DNA from: Streptomyces sp. HNM0574
Lineage (GTDB): Bacteria; Actinomycetota; Actinomycetes; Streptomycetales; Streptomycetaceae
NCBI RefSeq assembly: GCF_012726235.1
Contig: NZ_JAASAH010000019.1
Location: forward strand, 51,283-115,282
Length of the DNA: 64,000 nucleotides
Direction of reading: 5' to 3'
Positions 15,976 through 24,885 of this stretch are shown here, one piece after another. Position 1 is the first letter of the stretch, and each line of letters opens with the position of its first letter. Position numbers and translations under genes: made by a program. The notes under the pieces are model-generated. The model saw only the letters and a program-made list of their open reading frames with translations, searched no databases and had not been told where the DNA came from.

Positions 15976-16611
15976 TCAGCGCCGGATGTGTCCCAGGGTC
16001 GTGGCGGTGGCGACGGCTGCGGTGCGGGAGTCGACGTCGAGCTTGGTGTAGATGCGGGTGAGGTGGGACTTGACGGTGCCTTCGGTGAGGTGGAGGCGGG
16101 CGCCGATCTGCTGGTTGGAGAGGCCGTCGGCGACCAGGGTGAGCACCTCCGTCTCGCGCCGGGTCAGTGCCGTGCCGGGGGTGCGGAGCCGGTTCATGAG
16201 CCGGTCGGCGACGGCCGGGGCGAGGGTGGTGCGGCCGGCCGCGGCGGTGCGGACGGCGGCGGCGAGTTCCTCGGGCGGCGCGTCCTTGAGGAGGTAGCCG
16301 GTCGCCCCGGCCTCGATGGCGGGCACCGTGTCGGCGTCGCTGTCGAAGGTGGTGACCACCAGGACACGCGGGGCGCCGGGCCGCGCGGTGATGGCGGCGG
16401 TCGCCTGCGCGCCGCCCATGCCGCCGCCGAACTGGAGGTCCATCAGGACGACGTCGACGCCGCCCGCGGCGGCGCGCGCGACGGCCTCCTCGGCGGTGGC
16501 GGCCTCGGCCACGACGGTGAGCCCCGGCTCGGTCTCCAGCACGGCGCGGAGCCCGGCGCGCACCACCGGGTGGTCGTCGGCGAGCAGCAGGCGGATGTCG
16601 GGTGCGGTCAT
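15976..16611 (-). CDS. NarL/LuxR-family response regulator
   Basis: A 211-residue regulator: receiver domain with acidic pocket (ADDHP), phospho-acceptor Asp58 (VVLMD), Thr87-88 and Lys109 (LLKDA), then a LuxR helix-turn-helix (TRRETEVLTLVADGLSNQQI, GTVKSHLTRI). The ATG overlaps the kinase stop (ATGA), so the two are translated together. Its partner kinase gene is divergent from an ABC exporter operon at 17988-19753, which is the likely target. Confidence 0.93.
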   Translation of the reverse strand: MTAPDIRLLLADDHPVVRAGLRAVLETEPGLTVVAEAATAEEAVARAAAGGVDVVLMDLQFGGGMGGAQATAAITARPGAPRVLVVTTFDSDADTVPAIEAGATGYLLKDAPPEELAAAVRTAAAGRTTLAPAVADRLMNRLRTPGTALTRRETEVLTLVADGLSNQQIGARLHLTEGTVKSHLTRIYTKLDVDSRTAAVATATTLGHIRR

Positions 16612-17816
16612 GGGCGTGCCTCGGTGTCGGGTGCGGGCGGGGCGAGGGGGATGCGCGCGGCCAGGGCGGTGCCCCGGCCGGGCGCGGATTCGATGCCGAG
16701 GGTGCCGCCGAGCGCCTGCGCGCGGGCGCGCATCGCGGGCAGGCCGAAGCCGCCGGACGCGTCCGCCGCGGGCAGGCCGTCCGGGTCGAAGCCCGCGCCG
16801 TCGTCGACGACGTCCACGGCGACGTGCTCGCCGAGGTAGCTCAGTGTCACCTCGGCGGTGCCGGCGTGCGCGTGCTGGACGGTGTTGGCCAGCGCGGACT
16901 GGGCGATGCGCAGCAGCGCGACCTCGTACGCGGTGGGCAGCGCGACGGCCTCGCCGGTGTGGTGGAAGCGGACGGTCAGCGGGTGACGGGCCGAGGTGGT
17001 GGCGCAGAGCCTCTCCAGGGCCCCGGCCAGGGTGGCGTCCTCGTCCTCCAGGGCCGGCGGGGCGAGGGCGGCGACGAAGCGGCGGGCCTCGGCGAGGTTG
17101 TCGACGGCGGCCTGCCGGGCCTGGCCGACGTGCGCGGTGGCGGCCTCGGGCCGGTCGGGCAGGGCGCGTTCGGCGGCGCGCAGCAGGAGCTGGATGCTGG
17201 TCAGGCCCTGGGCGAGGGTGTCGTGGATCTCGCGCGCGAGGCGTTCCCGTTCGGCGAGCATGCCCGCGGTGTGCTGGGCCTCGGCCAGGTCGGCGCGGGT
17301 GGCGGTCAGTTGCTCGATCAGGCGGCGCCGCTCCTCGCTCTCGCGGTACAGCGCCTGGTAGCCCCACACCACGGCCATGGCCACCCCGCCGCCGAGGAGC
17401 GGGCCTATGGCGGCGGCCGGGGTGAAGGCGCCCTGGTGCGCGGCGAAGGCGACGATGGCGGCGGCCGCGGTGACGGTGACGGCGGCCGGGGCCAGGCGGC
17501 GCGGGAGCAGGTGCAGCTGGAGGAAGTACATCGGGAACGCCACCCACACCCCGTCGGCCGAGAGGGCCAGCAGGAGCAGCCAGACGAGCCAGAGCACGGT
17601 GAGCCACCAGGCGGCGGCCCGCCGGGAGCGGCCGACGGCCGGGATCGCGGGCCCGGCCGCATAGGCCAGGCCGACCAGCCCGACGGCGGCCACCGTCCAG
17701 GCGGGGTGCGGCTGGCCGGCGCCCAGGGCACGGCCTGCGGTCAGCCCGAGCAGGCCGAGCACCAGCAGGTGCAGGCAGCGGACGAGGATCTTCGAGATGG
17801 GGGTCGGCTCGTTCAC
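16608..17816 (-). CDS. NarL-type sensor histidine kinase
   Basis: A 402-residue membrane kinase with about five N-terminal membrane segments (residues 10-155), a HisKA_3 dimerisation helix with ERLAREIHDTLAQG (catalytic His198) and a C-terminal HATPase domain with DDGAGFDPDG and GFGLPAMRARA. No large extracellular loop, so it senses the membrane or the partner transporter. GTG at 17816 has GGAG at proper spacing; a GTG two codons upstream is less well placed. Divergent from the ABC permease across 171 bases. Confidence 0.92.
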   Translation of the reverse strand: MNEPTPISKILVRCLHLLVLGLLGLTAGRALGAGQPHPAWTVAAVGLVGLAYAAGPAIPAVGRSRRAAAWWLTVLWLVWLLLLALSADGVWVAFPMYFLQLHLLPRRLAPAAVTVTAAAAIVAFAAHQGAFTPAAAIGPLLGGGVAMAVVWGYQALYRESEERRRLIEQLTATRADLAEAQHTAGMLAERERLAREIHDTLAQGLTSIQLLLRAAERALPDRPEAATAHVGQARQAAVDNLAEARRFVAALAPPALEDEDATLAGALERLCATTSARHPLTVRFHHTGEAVALPTAYEVALLRIAQSALANTVQHAHAGTAEVTLSYLGEHVAVDVVDDGAGFDPDGLPAADASGGFGLPAMRARAQALGGTLGIESAPGRGTALAARIPLAPPAPDTEARP

Positions 17817-17987
17817 GGTCACTCCAGCCTAGGAAGCAACGGGCGCGGCGGCATCAATCGAAAGTCACAGATCGCCCGCTCACTTTCCGTCCGCGAAGTG
17901 CCGTCCTGAGCGCGATGCCCGGGCGGGGGTCCGGCGGCGACGGTGGGGACCGTACCGATTCCGCCGTATGAAAGGGCTGGCCAGGAC

Positions 17988-19076
17988 ATGTTTGTCGGCT
18001 GGAGGGACCTGCGGTTCGCCAAGGGGCGTTTCGCTCTGATGGGGACCGTGATCGTGCTGATCACGCTGTTGGTGGGGCTGTTGTCCGGGCTGACGGCCGG
18101 GCTGGGGCAGCAGAACATATCCGCCGTCACGGGGCTGCCAGCCGACCGGATCGCGTTCGCCGCGCCGGGCGGCGGCCAGGAGCTGTCGTACGCCAACTCG
18201 TCCGTCACCGAGCGGCAGTGGAAAGAGTGGGCGGCGGAGCCGGGTGTGGAGAGCGCCGAGCCGCTGGGCATCTCGACCACGAAGGCCGCCGCGGGTGACA
18301 CCACCACCGGCGTCTCGGTCTTCGGCGTGCGCCCCGGGTCGGCGCTCGCGCCGGACAGCGGAAAGCTGGAGCGGGGGACGGCGGTGCTGTCGCGGCCCGC
18401 TGCGGAGGAGCTCGGGCTGCGCGCGGGCGGGACGTTCCGGCTGGCCGGGCAGGAGCTGGAGGTGGCCGCCGTCCGCGGTGATGCCTCGTTCAGTCACACC
18501 CCGGTCGTCTTCACCAGCCTGGACACCTGGCAGCGGACCGCGCCGCCGGACGGCGGGGCGGACGGTCCCACGGCCACCGTCATCGCCCTGAAGACCGGTT
18601 CCGGCACGGACGTGGCGGCGGCCGACGAGCGGGCCGGCACCAGCACCGTCACGCGGGAGGAGTCGCTGTCCGCGATCGGCTCCTACACCTCGGAGAACGG
18701 CTCGCTGCAGCTGATACGCGGCTTCCTGTTCGCCATATCGGCGCTGGTCATCGGCGCGTTCTTCACCGTGTGGACGATCCAGCGCAGCGGTGACGTGGCC
18801 GTGCTGAAGGCGCTGGGCGCCTCGACGGCGAACCTGCTGCGCGACGCCCTCGGGCAGGCCGTCGTCCTCCTCGTCGGAGGCACGCTGGCCGGGACCGCAC
18901 TCGCCGCCGCGATCGGCGCGGCGCTGTCCGGCGGGCCCGTGCCCTTCCTGCTGACGCCCGCCACCGTCCTGGCACCGGCCGCCGTGATCGTGCTGCTCGG
19001 CGCGCTCGGGGCCGCCCTGTCCATCCGCCGGATCACCTCCGTCGACCCGCTGATCGCCCTGGGGAGCGCACGATGA
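17988..19076 (+). CDS. ABC transporter permease (FtsX/MacB-like)
   Basis: A 362-residue permease with one N-terminal membrane segment (about 18-40), a large extracellular domain (about 45-245) and three C-terminal segments (FAISALVIGAFFTVW onward) in the FtsX arrangement, ending with ISVDP-like TSVDPLIALG. Single FtsX-type permeases of this length work as homodimers, in DevC-like exporters or in cell-envelope stress systems. The stop overlaps the ATPase start. Facing a two-component system, it fits the antimicrobial-sensing exporter modules common in Gram-positives (inference). Confidence 0.85.
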   Translation: MFVGWRDLRFAKGRFALMGTVIVLITLLVGLLSGLTAGLGQQNISAVTGLPADRIAFAAPGGGQELSYANSSVTERQWKEWAAEPGVESAEPLGISTTKAAAGDTTTGVSVFGVRPGSALAPDSGKLERGTAVLSRPAAEELGLRAGGTFRLAGQELEVAAVRGDASFSHTPVVFTSLDTWQRTAPPDGGADGPTATVIALKTGSGTDVAAADERAGTSTVTREESLSAIGSYTSENGSLQLIRGFLFAISALVIGAFFTVWTIQRSGDVAVLKALGASTANLLRDALGQAVVLLVGGTLAGTALAAAIGAALSGGPVPFLLTPATVLAPAAVIVLLGALGAALSIRRITSVDPLIALGSAR

Positions 19077-19753
19077 CCCTCGACCTGAACGACGTCACCC
19101 TCACCTACCCCGACGGTGACCACCGGCTCACCGCCCTGGACCGGGTCAGCCTGCGGGTCGACCGGGGCAGCCTGGCGGCCGTCGTCGGCCCCTCGGGGTC
19201 GGGCAAGTCCAGCCTGCTGGCCGTCGCCGCCACGCTCATCACGCCGGACTCGGGCACGGTCGGCATCGACGGGACGGTGACCACGGGCATGTCCAGGCGT
19301 GAGCTGACCGCGCTGCGCCGGACGAAGATCGGCATCGTCTTCCAGCAGCCGAATCTGGTGGCCTCGCTCACCGCGGCCGAGCAGCTCCAGGTCATGGCCC
19401 AGATCGACGGACGTTCCCCGGGCGGGGCGCGGCCCCGCGCCATGGAGCTGCTCGACGCCGTGGGCCTGGCAGGTCAGGCCGACCGGCGGCCGCACCAGCT
19501 CTCCGGCGGGCAGCGCCAGCGGGTGAACATCGCGCGGGCCCTGATGAACGACCCCACGGTGCTGCTGATCGACGAGCCCACCAGCGCCCTGGACCACGAG
19601 CGCGGCGCCGCCGTCCTCGGCCTGATCACCGAGCTGACCCACCGGAACGCGACCGCCACCGTCCTCGTCACCCACGACCGCACCCATCTGACCGCGGTCG
19701 ACCGGATCGCCGAGGTCCATGACGGCCGCCTCACCACTCCGGTGCCGAACTGA
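19073..19753 (+). CDS. ABC transporter ATP-binding protein (LolD/MacB type)
   Basis: A 226-residue ATPase with Walker A VGPSGSGKSS, Q-loop VFQQPNL, signature LSGGQRQRV, Walker B VLLIDEPTSALD and H-loop VTHD. It energises the permease encoded just upstream (four-base ATGA overlap). A strong hairpin follows 20 bases after the stop. Confidence 0.93.
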   Translation: MTLDLNDVTLTYPDGDHRLTALDRVSLRVDRGSLAAVVGPSGSGKSSLLAVAATLITPDSGTVGIDGTVTTGMSRRELTALRRTKIGIVFQQPNLVASLTAAEQLQVMAQIDGRSPGGARPRAMELLDAVGLAGQADRRPHQLSGGQRQRVNIARALMNDPTVLLIDEPTSALDHERGAAVLGLITELTHRNATATVLVTHDRTHLTAVDRIAEVHDGRLTTPVPN

Positions 19754-19773
19754 CGGGCGGGCGCGGACAGTTG

Positions 19774-19806
19774 GGGGGCGGGGCGCTCCCGGAGCGCCCC
19801 GCCCCC
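19774..19806. terminator. bidirectional terminator
   Basis: Perfect 15-pair stem: GGGGGCGGGGCGCTC (19774-19788) with its complement at 19792-19806 and a three-base loop. It separates the ABC operon from the convergent symporter unit. Confidence 0.85.
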
Positions 19807-19811
19807 GTGCC

Positions 19812-19943
19812 TCAGATCAGGCGGCGGTTCTCGCGGCGGGCCTCGGCCCATTCGCGGAGGAAGCCGCGGCAGATCACGAAGAGCACGCCGGCCACGAGGG
19901 CCGGCCACATCAGGACGTACACGGTCAGCGCGAGAGTGCTCAC
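19812..19943 (-). CDS. small accessory membrane protein of the sodium:solute symporter
   Basis: A 43-residue protein (GTG at 19943, GGGGA just before it). It has one hydrophobic segment (LTVYVLMWPALVAGVLFVI, about 6-24) followed by an amphipathic, highly charged tail RGFLREWAEARRENRRLI. It lies 34 bases downstream of the symporter stop on the same strand. Small single-span subunits are known next to several actinobacterial sodium symporters, where they affect activity or stability. Too short for many gene callers, but position, ribosome-binding site and composition are convincing. Confidence 0.7.
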   Translation of the reverse strand: MSTLALTVYVLMWPALVAGVLFVICRGFLREWAEARRENRRLI

Positions 19944-19977
19944 CGGATCCCCTTTCCCTGTGCGGTGGTTGCTGTCC

Positions 19978-21708
19978 TCACGCCGTGCCCGCCGGCGCTT
20001 CCTCGGCCGGCCCGTCGCCGGCCGGGCGCGGTGCCGACTGCCCCGGCGGCTCCGGTGGCCGTTCCGCCGCTCCGTCGCCGTCGAAGTCGCCGGTGCGGCG
20101 GGCGATCACGGCGAAGTCGAAGTCGCGGCCGCTGCGTACGGACATCGCCCAGCAGACGACGGTGCTCACCGCGTACGCGACGAGGGAGCCGCACAGCGTC
20201 GCGTACTCGTGCAGGGTGCCGAGGGCGAACGGGGCGGCGGCCAGCGCCGCGAGGGTGCCGACGATCCGCGCGGCCCGCACGCCGAGGAAGCCGAACGTCA
20301 TCAGGCCGAGGACGACGCCGATCCCGACGACCGACAGCACGTCGACGGCGATGCCGAGGAGACCGCCGGTGGGGAGCCAGCCGAAGCGCACCGGCAGGAA
20401 CACCGCGAGCGCCGCGAGGACGGAGGTGGTGAAGGCCCGGCTGGTGACCTTCTCCCAGTAGAAGCTGGCCAGTACGGGGAAGACCAGCGCGCCCCAGAGG
20501 GCGCCGACGAACACCAGCAGGTCGAGGATGCTCAGCCGGAGGCTGGCGAAGGCCACGGCCGCGGCGGTGGCCACGACCATCGTGACGCGTCCGACGAGCA
20601 GCATCGTCCTGGGGTCGGCCTTCTCCTTGCCCGCGACGGTCTGGCCGTAGACGTCGGTCATCACGATCGAGGACAGTGCCGCGAGGTCGGAGTCGGCGGT
20701 GGAGGACAGCGCGCCGATGATCATGATGAAGAAGACCGCGAGCAGCACCGGCGGCAGGTAGGTGGCCGCCATCTCGGGGATGAGGTTGTTCAGGTCGCCG
20801 CCCGTCGGCTCGAACCCGAGGTAGAGGGCGAGCACGCCGATCATGCCGACGCCGATCACCATGGCGCCGTAGCCGAGGGTCGCGGTGACGAAGGTCGGCT
20901 TGATGAGGCTCTGTTTCACCGCGAACAGCCGTTGCGCGATGGTCTGGTTGCCGATGGCGTAGGCCAGTACGGCGGCGATGTAGGGAGCGCCCTGGTTCAT
21001 GAAGGCGTCGCTGGAGAAGAAGTCGCCCTGCTGCGGGGTCAGTTCACCGGCACCGGTCTCGAATGCCGCGGGGAATCCGGCGGCGAGGAAAATCACCGGC
21101 ACGATGACGACCACCGCGCCGAGCATTGCGACGACCTGGACGAAATCCGTGAGCACGGAGGCGCGGAATCCGGACCAGAGGGTGTAGAGCAGCACTCCCC
21201 CGGCCACCGCGAAAACGCCCTGGGTGAAGGTGAACGGCGAGAGCAGCGAGATCAGTACGCCGCCCGCGAGGAAATTCGACATCAGGCTGATCAGGCTGCC
21301 GACGAGGTTGGAGCCCGCGAGCAGCAGCTGACTGGAGCGTCCGTGCCGGGCGTACATGACCTCGGCCAGGGTGTGTGCCCGTGGCGCGACGGCGCGGATG
21401 CGCTTGCCGAAGGGGTAGATGAACAGAATCATCAGGGCGCCCCAGAGCCCGTAGTGAATGGGCCCCGAAATGCCGTAGGTGTAACCGGATGTCGCCGAGG
21501 CGTACATCGAGGAGGCCCAGATCCAGGTGGCCGTCATGCTGGCGGCGGATATGCCGAATCCGATGTTGTTGCCGCCGGTCATGTATCCGTCGGCGTTCTC
21601 CTCCTTCCTGCCGATCCGGGCCGAGAGCAGGAAGGTCCCTCCGTAGAAGAGGACCAGCAGGCCGATGAGTACCGCTGCGCTGAATTGAGCCGATTCCGTT
21701 CCGCTCAC
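19978..21708 (-). CDS. sodium:solute symporter (SSS family)
   Basis: A 576-residue transporter with about 13 membrane segments. Family marks: YMTGGNNIGFGISAASM, the sodium-site region SSMYASATSGYTYG, GSLISLMSNFLAGG, a conserved YAIGNQTIAQRLFAVKQ and the late ALSSTADSDLAALSSIVMTD. The C-terminal 60 residues are a proline-rich cytoplasmic tail. GGAGG six bases before GTG at 21708 fixes the start. Substrate unknown; monocarboxylate, proline and other solutes all occur in the family. A small accessory protein follows. Confidence 0.85.
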   Translation of the reverse strand: MSGTESAQFSAAVLIGLLVLFYGGTFLLSARIGRKEENADGYMTGGNNIGFGISAASMTATWIWASSMYASATSGYTYGISGPIHYGLWGALMILFIYPFGKRIRAVAPRAHTLAEVMYARHGRSSQLLLAGSNLVGSLISLMSNFLAGGVLISLLSPFTFTQGVFAVAGGVLLYTLWSGFRASVLTDFVQVVAMLGAVVVIVPVIFLAAGFPAAFETGAGELTPQQGDFFSSDAFMNQGAPYIAAVLAYAIGNQTIAQRLFAVKQSLIKPTFVTATLGYGAMVIGVGMIGVLALYLGFEPTGGDLNNLIPEMAATYLPPVLLAVFFIMIIGALSSTADSDLAALSSIVMTDVYGQTVAGKEKADPRTMLLVGRVTMVVATAAAVAFASLRLSILDLLVFVGALWGALVFPVLASFYWEKVTSRAFTTSVLAALAVFLPVRFGWLPTGGLLGIAVDVLSVVGIGVVLGLMTFGFLGVRAARIVGTLAALAAAPFALGTLHEYATLCGSLVAYAVSTVVCWAMSVRSGRDFDFAVIARRTGDFDGDGAAERPPEPPGQSAPRPAGDGPAEEAPAGTA

Positions 21709-22137
21709 ACGCACCACCTCCACACGCGTCGGGGAGCCCGGTGGCCGGCGGCGCACCCGGCAACCCCGGCATGCGGCCGGGCGCCTGCGGAGCACCCGCT
21801 CCTGGGAAGGCAGGGCCGGGCTCCGGCCCGGGGCGGCGTCGGAGGCGCCGGCCCCGGAGTCGTTCACAGCAAGGCAGGCCCTTTGAGCCCGCAAACAACC
21901 GGCACCTTAGCAAGCTCTTTACGCACTCTTGACGCTCCGCCAACGCGGGCCCCACGCACGGCCGTTACACCCGGTTCGGCACGCTTCACCAGGAATGCTC
22001 ACGGATTCCGCGCCCGCAATGCCCGTATCGCACCGGCCGCACTGTCCACATCCACCCGCTTCTTCACAAGTAGCATCCGCGACGTCAACGGCTCGGCAGG
22101 TAACAAGGATCACCAACGGCGGGGGCTGGAGGGCGCG
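21709..22137. promoter_or_regulatory. 429-base intergenic region upstream of the symporter
   Basis: Both flanking genes are on the minus strand. Bases 21880-22100 are less G+C-rich than the genes and probably hold the symporter promoter and a long leader. A minus-strand frame of 65 codons (21919-22116) has non-Streptomyces codon use and is not accepted as a gene. No terminator hairpin or known riboswitch is recognised. Confidence 0.4.
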
Positions 22138-22977
22138 TCAGCGGGCGGCGTCCTCCGGTGGTTCGGGCGTCCACGCGTCCTGGATGGCGCGGTGGAGGTC
22201 GAGGAAGAGGCCGCGGGCGGCCGTCTCCCGCTCGGCGAGCGGGCAGTGCTCGCGGTAGGCGGCGAGGAAGCGCCGCTCCGCGGCCGGCGCGTCCTCCGGT
22301 GTCGCGCCCGCAGTCAGGAAGAGCTGCCAGCTGACGACGTCGTGCAGGAGCGGACCGCGGCTCGGGGTGCCCCAGTCGATCAGCGCGAGCGGACCGGGGC
22401 CGCGCAGGATCTCGGGAGCCGGGTCGCCGTAGAGCACGCCCTCGGTGAACGTGGTGCGGGACAGCGCCTTCAGCGCCTTGCGCAGGGCGGCGCCGCGGCG
22501 CCTGCCGAGGCGCCGGGCCTCGCCCCGGTAGTGGTCGAGGAGGTGCCCGGCGGGCCGCGGCACCTCCGGCAGGGTCGTGAGCAACCGGTGCACCCGGCCG
22601 AGGAGTTCACCGGCCTCCCCGGCGGCCGCCCCGTCGGAGGGCTCCAGCGGCGCACCGGGGACGAAGGTGTGCAGGGCCAGCGTCCAGGGGCGGCCCCGGT
22701 GGCGGACGACGGGGCGGTACAGACTGCCGTCCGGGGCGGGGACGGGTGCGCCGGTGGGGACGCCGGCCCGGTCGAGCACGGAGGCGATGCGCAGCCCCGG
22801 TGCGACGTAGGCCGGTTCGTCGAAGGTCAGCTTCGCGACGTAAGGACCGTCCCCCGTCTCCACCCGCCACACCCGCGAACGGTCGCCGAGAACGGTCAGT
22901 TCGGCCGCGACGCGCGGCCTGGTGAGCTGCCACGGGCCGAGCAGCTCGGGCAGGCGGTCCTCCCGACTCGGGTTCAT
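22138..22977 (-). CDS. aminoglycoside phosphotransferase-like protein with altered catalytic loop
   Basis: A 279-residue protein of the APH/choline-kinase fold: VWRVETGDGPYVAKLTF (nucleotide-binding strand with Lys), LHTFVPGAPL hinge, and GVLYGDPAPEIL then LALIDWGTPSRGPLLHD. In active enzymes the catalytic loop is HGDxxxxN; here it is YGDPAPEI, so the first His and the Asn are replaced, while Asp and the DWG-type metal Asp remain. It may be an atypical kinase or a pseudokinase. The next gene upstream is a P-loop kinase-like protein 31 bases away. Confidence 0.7.
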   Translation of the reverse strand: MNPSREDRLPELLGPWQLTRPRVAAELTVLGDRSRVWRVETGDGPYVAKLTFDEPAYVAPGLRIASVLDRAGVPTGAPVPAPDGSLYRPVVRHRGRPWTLALHTFVPGAPLEPSDGAAAGEAGELLGRVHRLLTTLPEVPRPAGHLLDHYRGEARRLGRRRGAALRKALKALSRTTFTEGVLYGDPAPEILRGPGPLALIDWGTPSRGPLLHDVVSWQLFLTAGATPEDAPAAERRFLAAYREHCPLAERETAARGLFLDLHRAIQDAWTPEPPEDAAR

Positions 22978-23008
22978 GCGGGGGCGGTTCCTCTCTTCCC
23001 GGTGAAGG

Positions 23009-23602
23009 TCACGGTCGCGCCCAGGGGCCGCCGGGGCGGCGCATTCGACGCCACGGCCTGCGGGACCCGCGCCCGGTCAGTGCGGTGTACGCGTGCTCCA
23101 GGCCCGCCGTGCGGCCGTGGCCCGTCTCGACGTAGCGCTGCCCCGTCGCGGCGCACGCCTCGCGCAGCGCGGCGCTCCGTCCGCTGATCCACTCGGCGGT
23201 CCGGCGGTAGGTGGCCTCGTCGGCCCCCTCCAGCCACTCCGGGGAGATCCGCAGGCCGTCGGCCGTCATCGCCGTGTCACCGAGGAAGACGGCGGTCACC
23301 GGGAGCCCCGACTCCCGTGCCGCCAGGACAACTTCGGGCGTGACGACGTCGCCCTCGACCACGTAGGGCTCCTCCTCCCCCAGCCCGTCCGCGGCCGCGC
23401 GCAGGAACTCCAGCAGGAACGGACGGGCCGACTCCGCCTTCCCGGCATGCGTCCCGTGCCGCACCCCCAGCTCCGGAGCGGCCTGCGCCGGCATCGACAC
23501 CCACACATCCGTCGGACACCCCGGAACCCCGTCCCGCTCCAGCAGCATCCCGGCCAGGGTGCTCTTCCCCACCCGCGGCGGCCCACCGATCGCCCAGATC
23601 AC
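23009..23602 (-). CDS. P-loop nucleotide/small-molecule kinase-like protein
   Basis: A 197-residue protein whose N-terminus is a Walker A motif GGPPRVGKSTLA directly after the first strand, followed by a lid-like region and YVVEGDVVTPE. It resembles 2-phosphoglycerate-kinase-like or zeta-toxin-like small kinases. No antitoxin-like gene is adjacent, so a metabolic role is more likely. GTG start at 23602. Probably co-transcribed with the APH-like gene downstream. The C-terminus (WRRMRRPGGPWARP) is basic and probably disordered. Confidence 0.6.
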   Translation of the reverse strand: MIWAIGGPPRVGKSTLAGMLLERDGVPGCPTDVWVSMPAQAAPELGVRHGTHAGKAESARPFLLEFLRAAADGLGEEEPYVVEGDVVTPEVVLAARESGLPVTAVFLGDTAMTADGLRISPEWLEGADEATYRRTAEWISGRSAALREACAATGQRYVETGHGRTAGLEHAYTALTGRGSRRPWRRMRRPGGPWARP

Positions 23603-23730
23603 CCCCTGGACGCTAGGGCGGGGGCACGGCGCGGGGCAACGCGATATTCGGGGAGCGGGGTGTCATACGTGCGACCGGCCCCGGTCGTGTAGTCGGTGTC
23701 GGTACCCAACTCACGGGGAGGAACGGAGAC

Positions 23731-24171
23731 ATGACACTCAGCATGCGCCGCAAGGCAGCCGCTGCCCTGCTGGGCTTCGCCACCGTCGGGGCACTCGGCG
23801 CGGCCGCCGCACCGGCCGGAGCCAGTGTGCCCACGTCCGCCACCGCACAGCAGCCGCCGTCGTCACCGCGGACGCTCGACGCGGCCACGAAGGCACGCAT
23901 CCAGGAACAGTGCCCGCCCGGCAACGTGTGCTTCTGGGAGACCCGCTACTTCGGCGGCGCATTCCGCGCGTACCCGGACCCCTGGGCCGGCGGGATCTGC
24001 GAAGCCACGCCGATCCGGGCGGGGTCGGTCTACAACCGCGACGACCAGACGTGGAACTTCTACAAGGCGCCGGGCGACGACTGCTCGAACGAGGCCCTCA
24101 AGTTCAGCCTCGCGCCTGAACAGTGGAAGAACGGCGTCGAGTTGATGGACCCGGTCACGGCCTGGAACTGA
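23731..24171 (+). CDS. secreted peptidase inhibitor I36-like protein
   Basis: A 146-residue exported protein. Residues 1-32 are a signal peptide (RRKAAAALLGFATVGAL, cleavage after AGA). The rest is a small cysteine-containing beta domain with CPPGNVCFWE, RAYPDP, VYNRDDQTWNFY, the pattern of the I36 / SMPI metalloproteinase-inhibitor family and related crystallin-like folds. GGGGAGGAACGGAG lies before the ATG. Single gene; a hairpin follows. Most homologues have unproven inhibitory activity. Confidence 0.8.
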   Translation: MTLSMRRKAAAALLGFATVGALGAAAAPAGASVPTSATAQQPPSSPRTLDAATKARIQEQCPPGNVCFWETRYFGGAFRAYPDPWAGGICEATPIRAGSVYNRDDQTWNFYKAPGDDCSNEALKFSLAPEQWKNGVELMDPVTAWN

Positions 24172-24209
24172 CCCGCGGCACGGCCCGGAGGAGCCGGCCC
24201 CGGGTCGCA

Positions 24210-24236
24210 CCCGGCGGCCGGTGACTCCCCGCCGGG
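24210..24236. terminator. hairpin between I36-like and TetR genes
   Basis: CCCGGCGG (24210-24217) and CCGCCGGG (24229-24236), eight pairs with an 11-base loop, between convergent genes. Confidence 0.5.
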
Positions 24237-24243
24237 CTCACCG

Positions 24244-24864
24244 TCAGCCCTGCTCCCCCACAAGCTGCCCCCCGATCAGCTCCCGTGCGAGCCCCGCCGT
24301 GGTGAGCAGGGAGGTGCGGGGGATGCCGAGGTTGGCCTGGACGGAGAGGCCGTGGACGACGGACTGGAGGAGGCCGGTGAGGGCGGCGGTGTCCGTGCCG
24401 GGGGTGAGGTCGCCGTCGCGGGCGGCCCGGTCGGCGCGTGCGCGGAGGGCCCGTTCGTTCCAGCCGTGGAGTTCGGCGTAGTAGGCGGTGGTGTCGAGGG
24501 TGCGGGTGCTGTCCGTCATCGCGGCGCTGCTGAGGAGGCATCCCGGGTGCGTGTCGGCGGGCATGGTGAACTCGTGGACGGAGTCGGTGAGAAGGCGTTC
24601 GGCGACGGTGCCGAAGTCCGGTTCGGCGACGGCCCGGCGGTAGATCTCCCGGTAGCGCTCGGCGTAGGTGCGCACCGCCTCCTCGAACAGTCCGGCCTTG
24701 CTGCCGAAGGCGGCGTACAGGCTGGAGGTCGAGAGCCCGAGGGCCGCGGTGAGGTCGCGGGTCGACGTGCCGGAGTAGCCGCGCCGCCAGAAGAGGCGGG
24801 CGGCGTCGAGGATCGCGCGGTCGCGGTCGAAGGCTCGTGGTCGTCCACGGGTCGGCTGGGACAC
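24244..24864 (-). CDS. TetR-family repressor
   Basis: A 206-residue regulator with an N-terminal helix-turn-helix (ILDAARLFWRRGYSGTSTRD, LGLSTSSLYAAFGSKAGLFEEAV) and a TetR C-terminal ligand domain (TMPADTHPGCLL, as in the TetR_C subgroup near YxaF/LmrA-like proteins). GTG at 24864 lies six to seven bases after a TACAAT box on the minus strand, so a leaderless transcript is likely; an ATG nine codons upstream sits inside the operator. Divergent from the hydrolase gene 36 bases away; a palindrome covers the gap. Confidence 0.88.
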   Translation of the reverse strand: MSQPTRGRPRAFDRDRAILDAARLFWRRGYSGTSTRDLTAALGLSTSSLYAAFGSKAGLFEEAVRTYAERYREIYRRAVAEPDFGTVAERLLTDSVHEFTMPADTHPGCLLSSAAMTDSTRTLDTTAYYAELHGWNERALRARADRAARDGDLTPGTDTAALTGLLQSVVHGLSVQANLGIPRTSLLTTAGLARELIGGQLVGEQG

Positions 24865-24885
24865 CCTTGCATTGTAGAACGGGTG

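Noticed and set aside
16316..17425. Long plus-strand Arg/Ala-rich frames opposite the two-component genes
   Set aside because: Typical high-G+C antisense shadows with no domain; the minus-strand genes have complete motifs.
21919..22116. Minus-strand 65-codon cysteine-rich frame upstream of the symporter
   Set aside because: Third codon positions are not G/C-biased, there is no ribosome-binding site and no family; the interval behaves as intergenic DNA.
23009..23602. Toxin-antitoxin (zeta toxin) assignment for the P-loop kinase
   Set aside because: There is no antitoxin-like gene beside it and the zeta-specific motifs are not clear.
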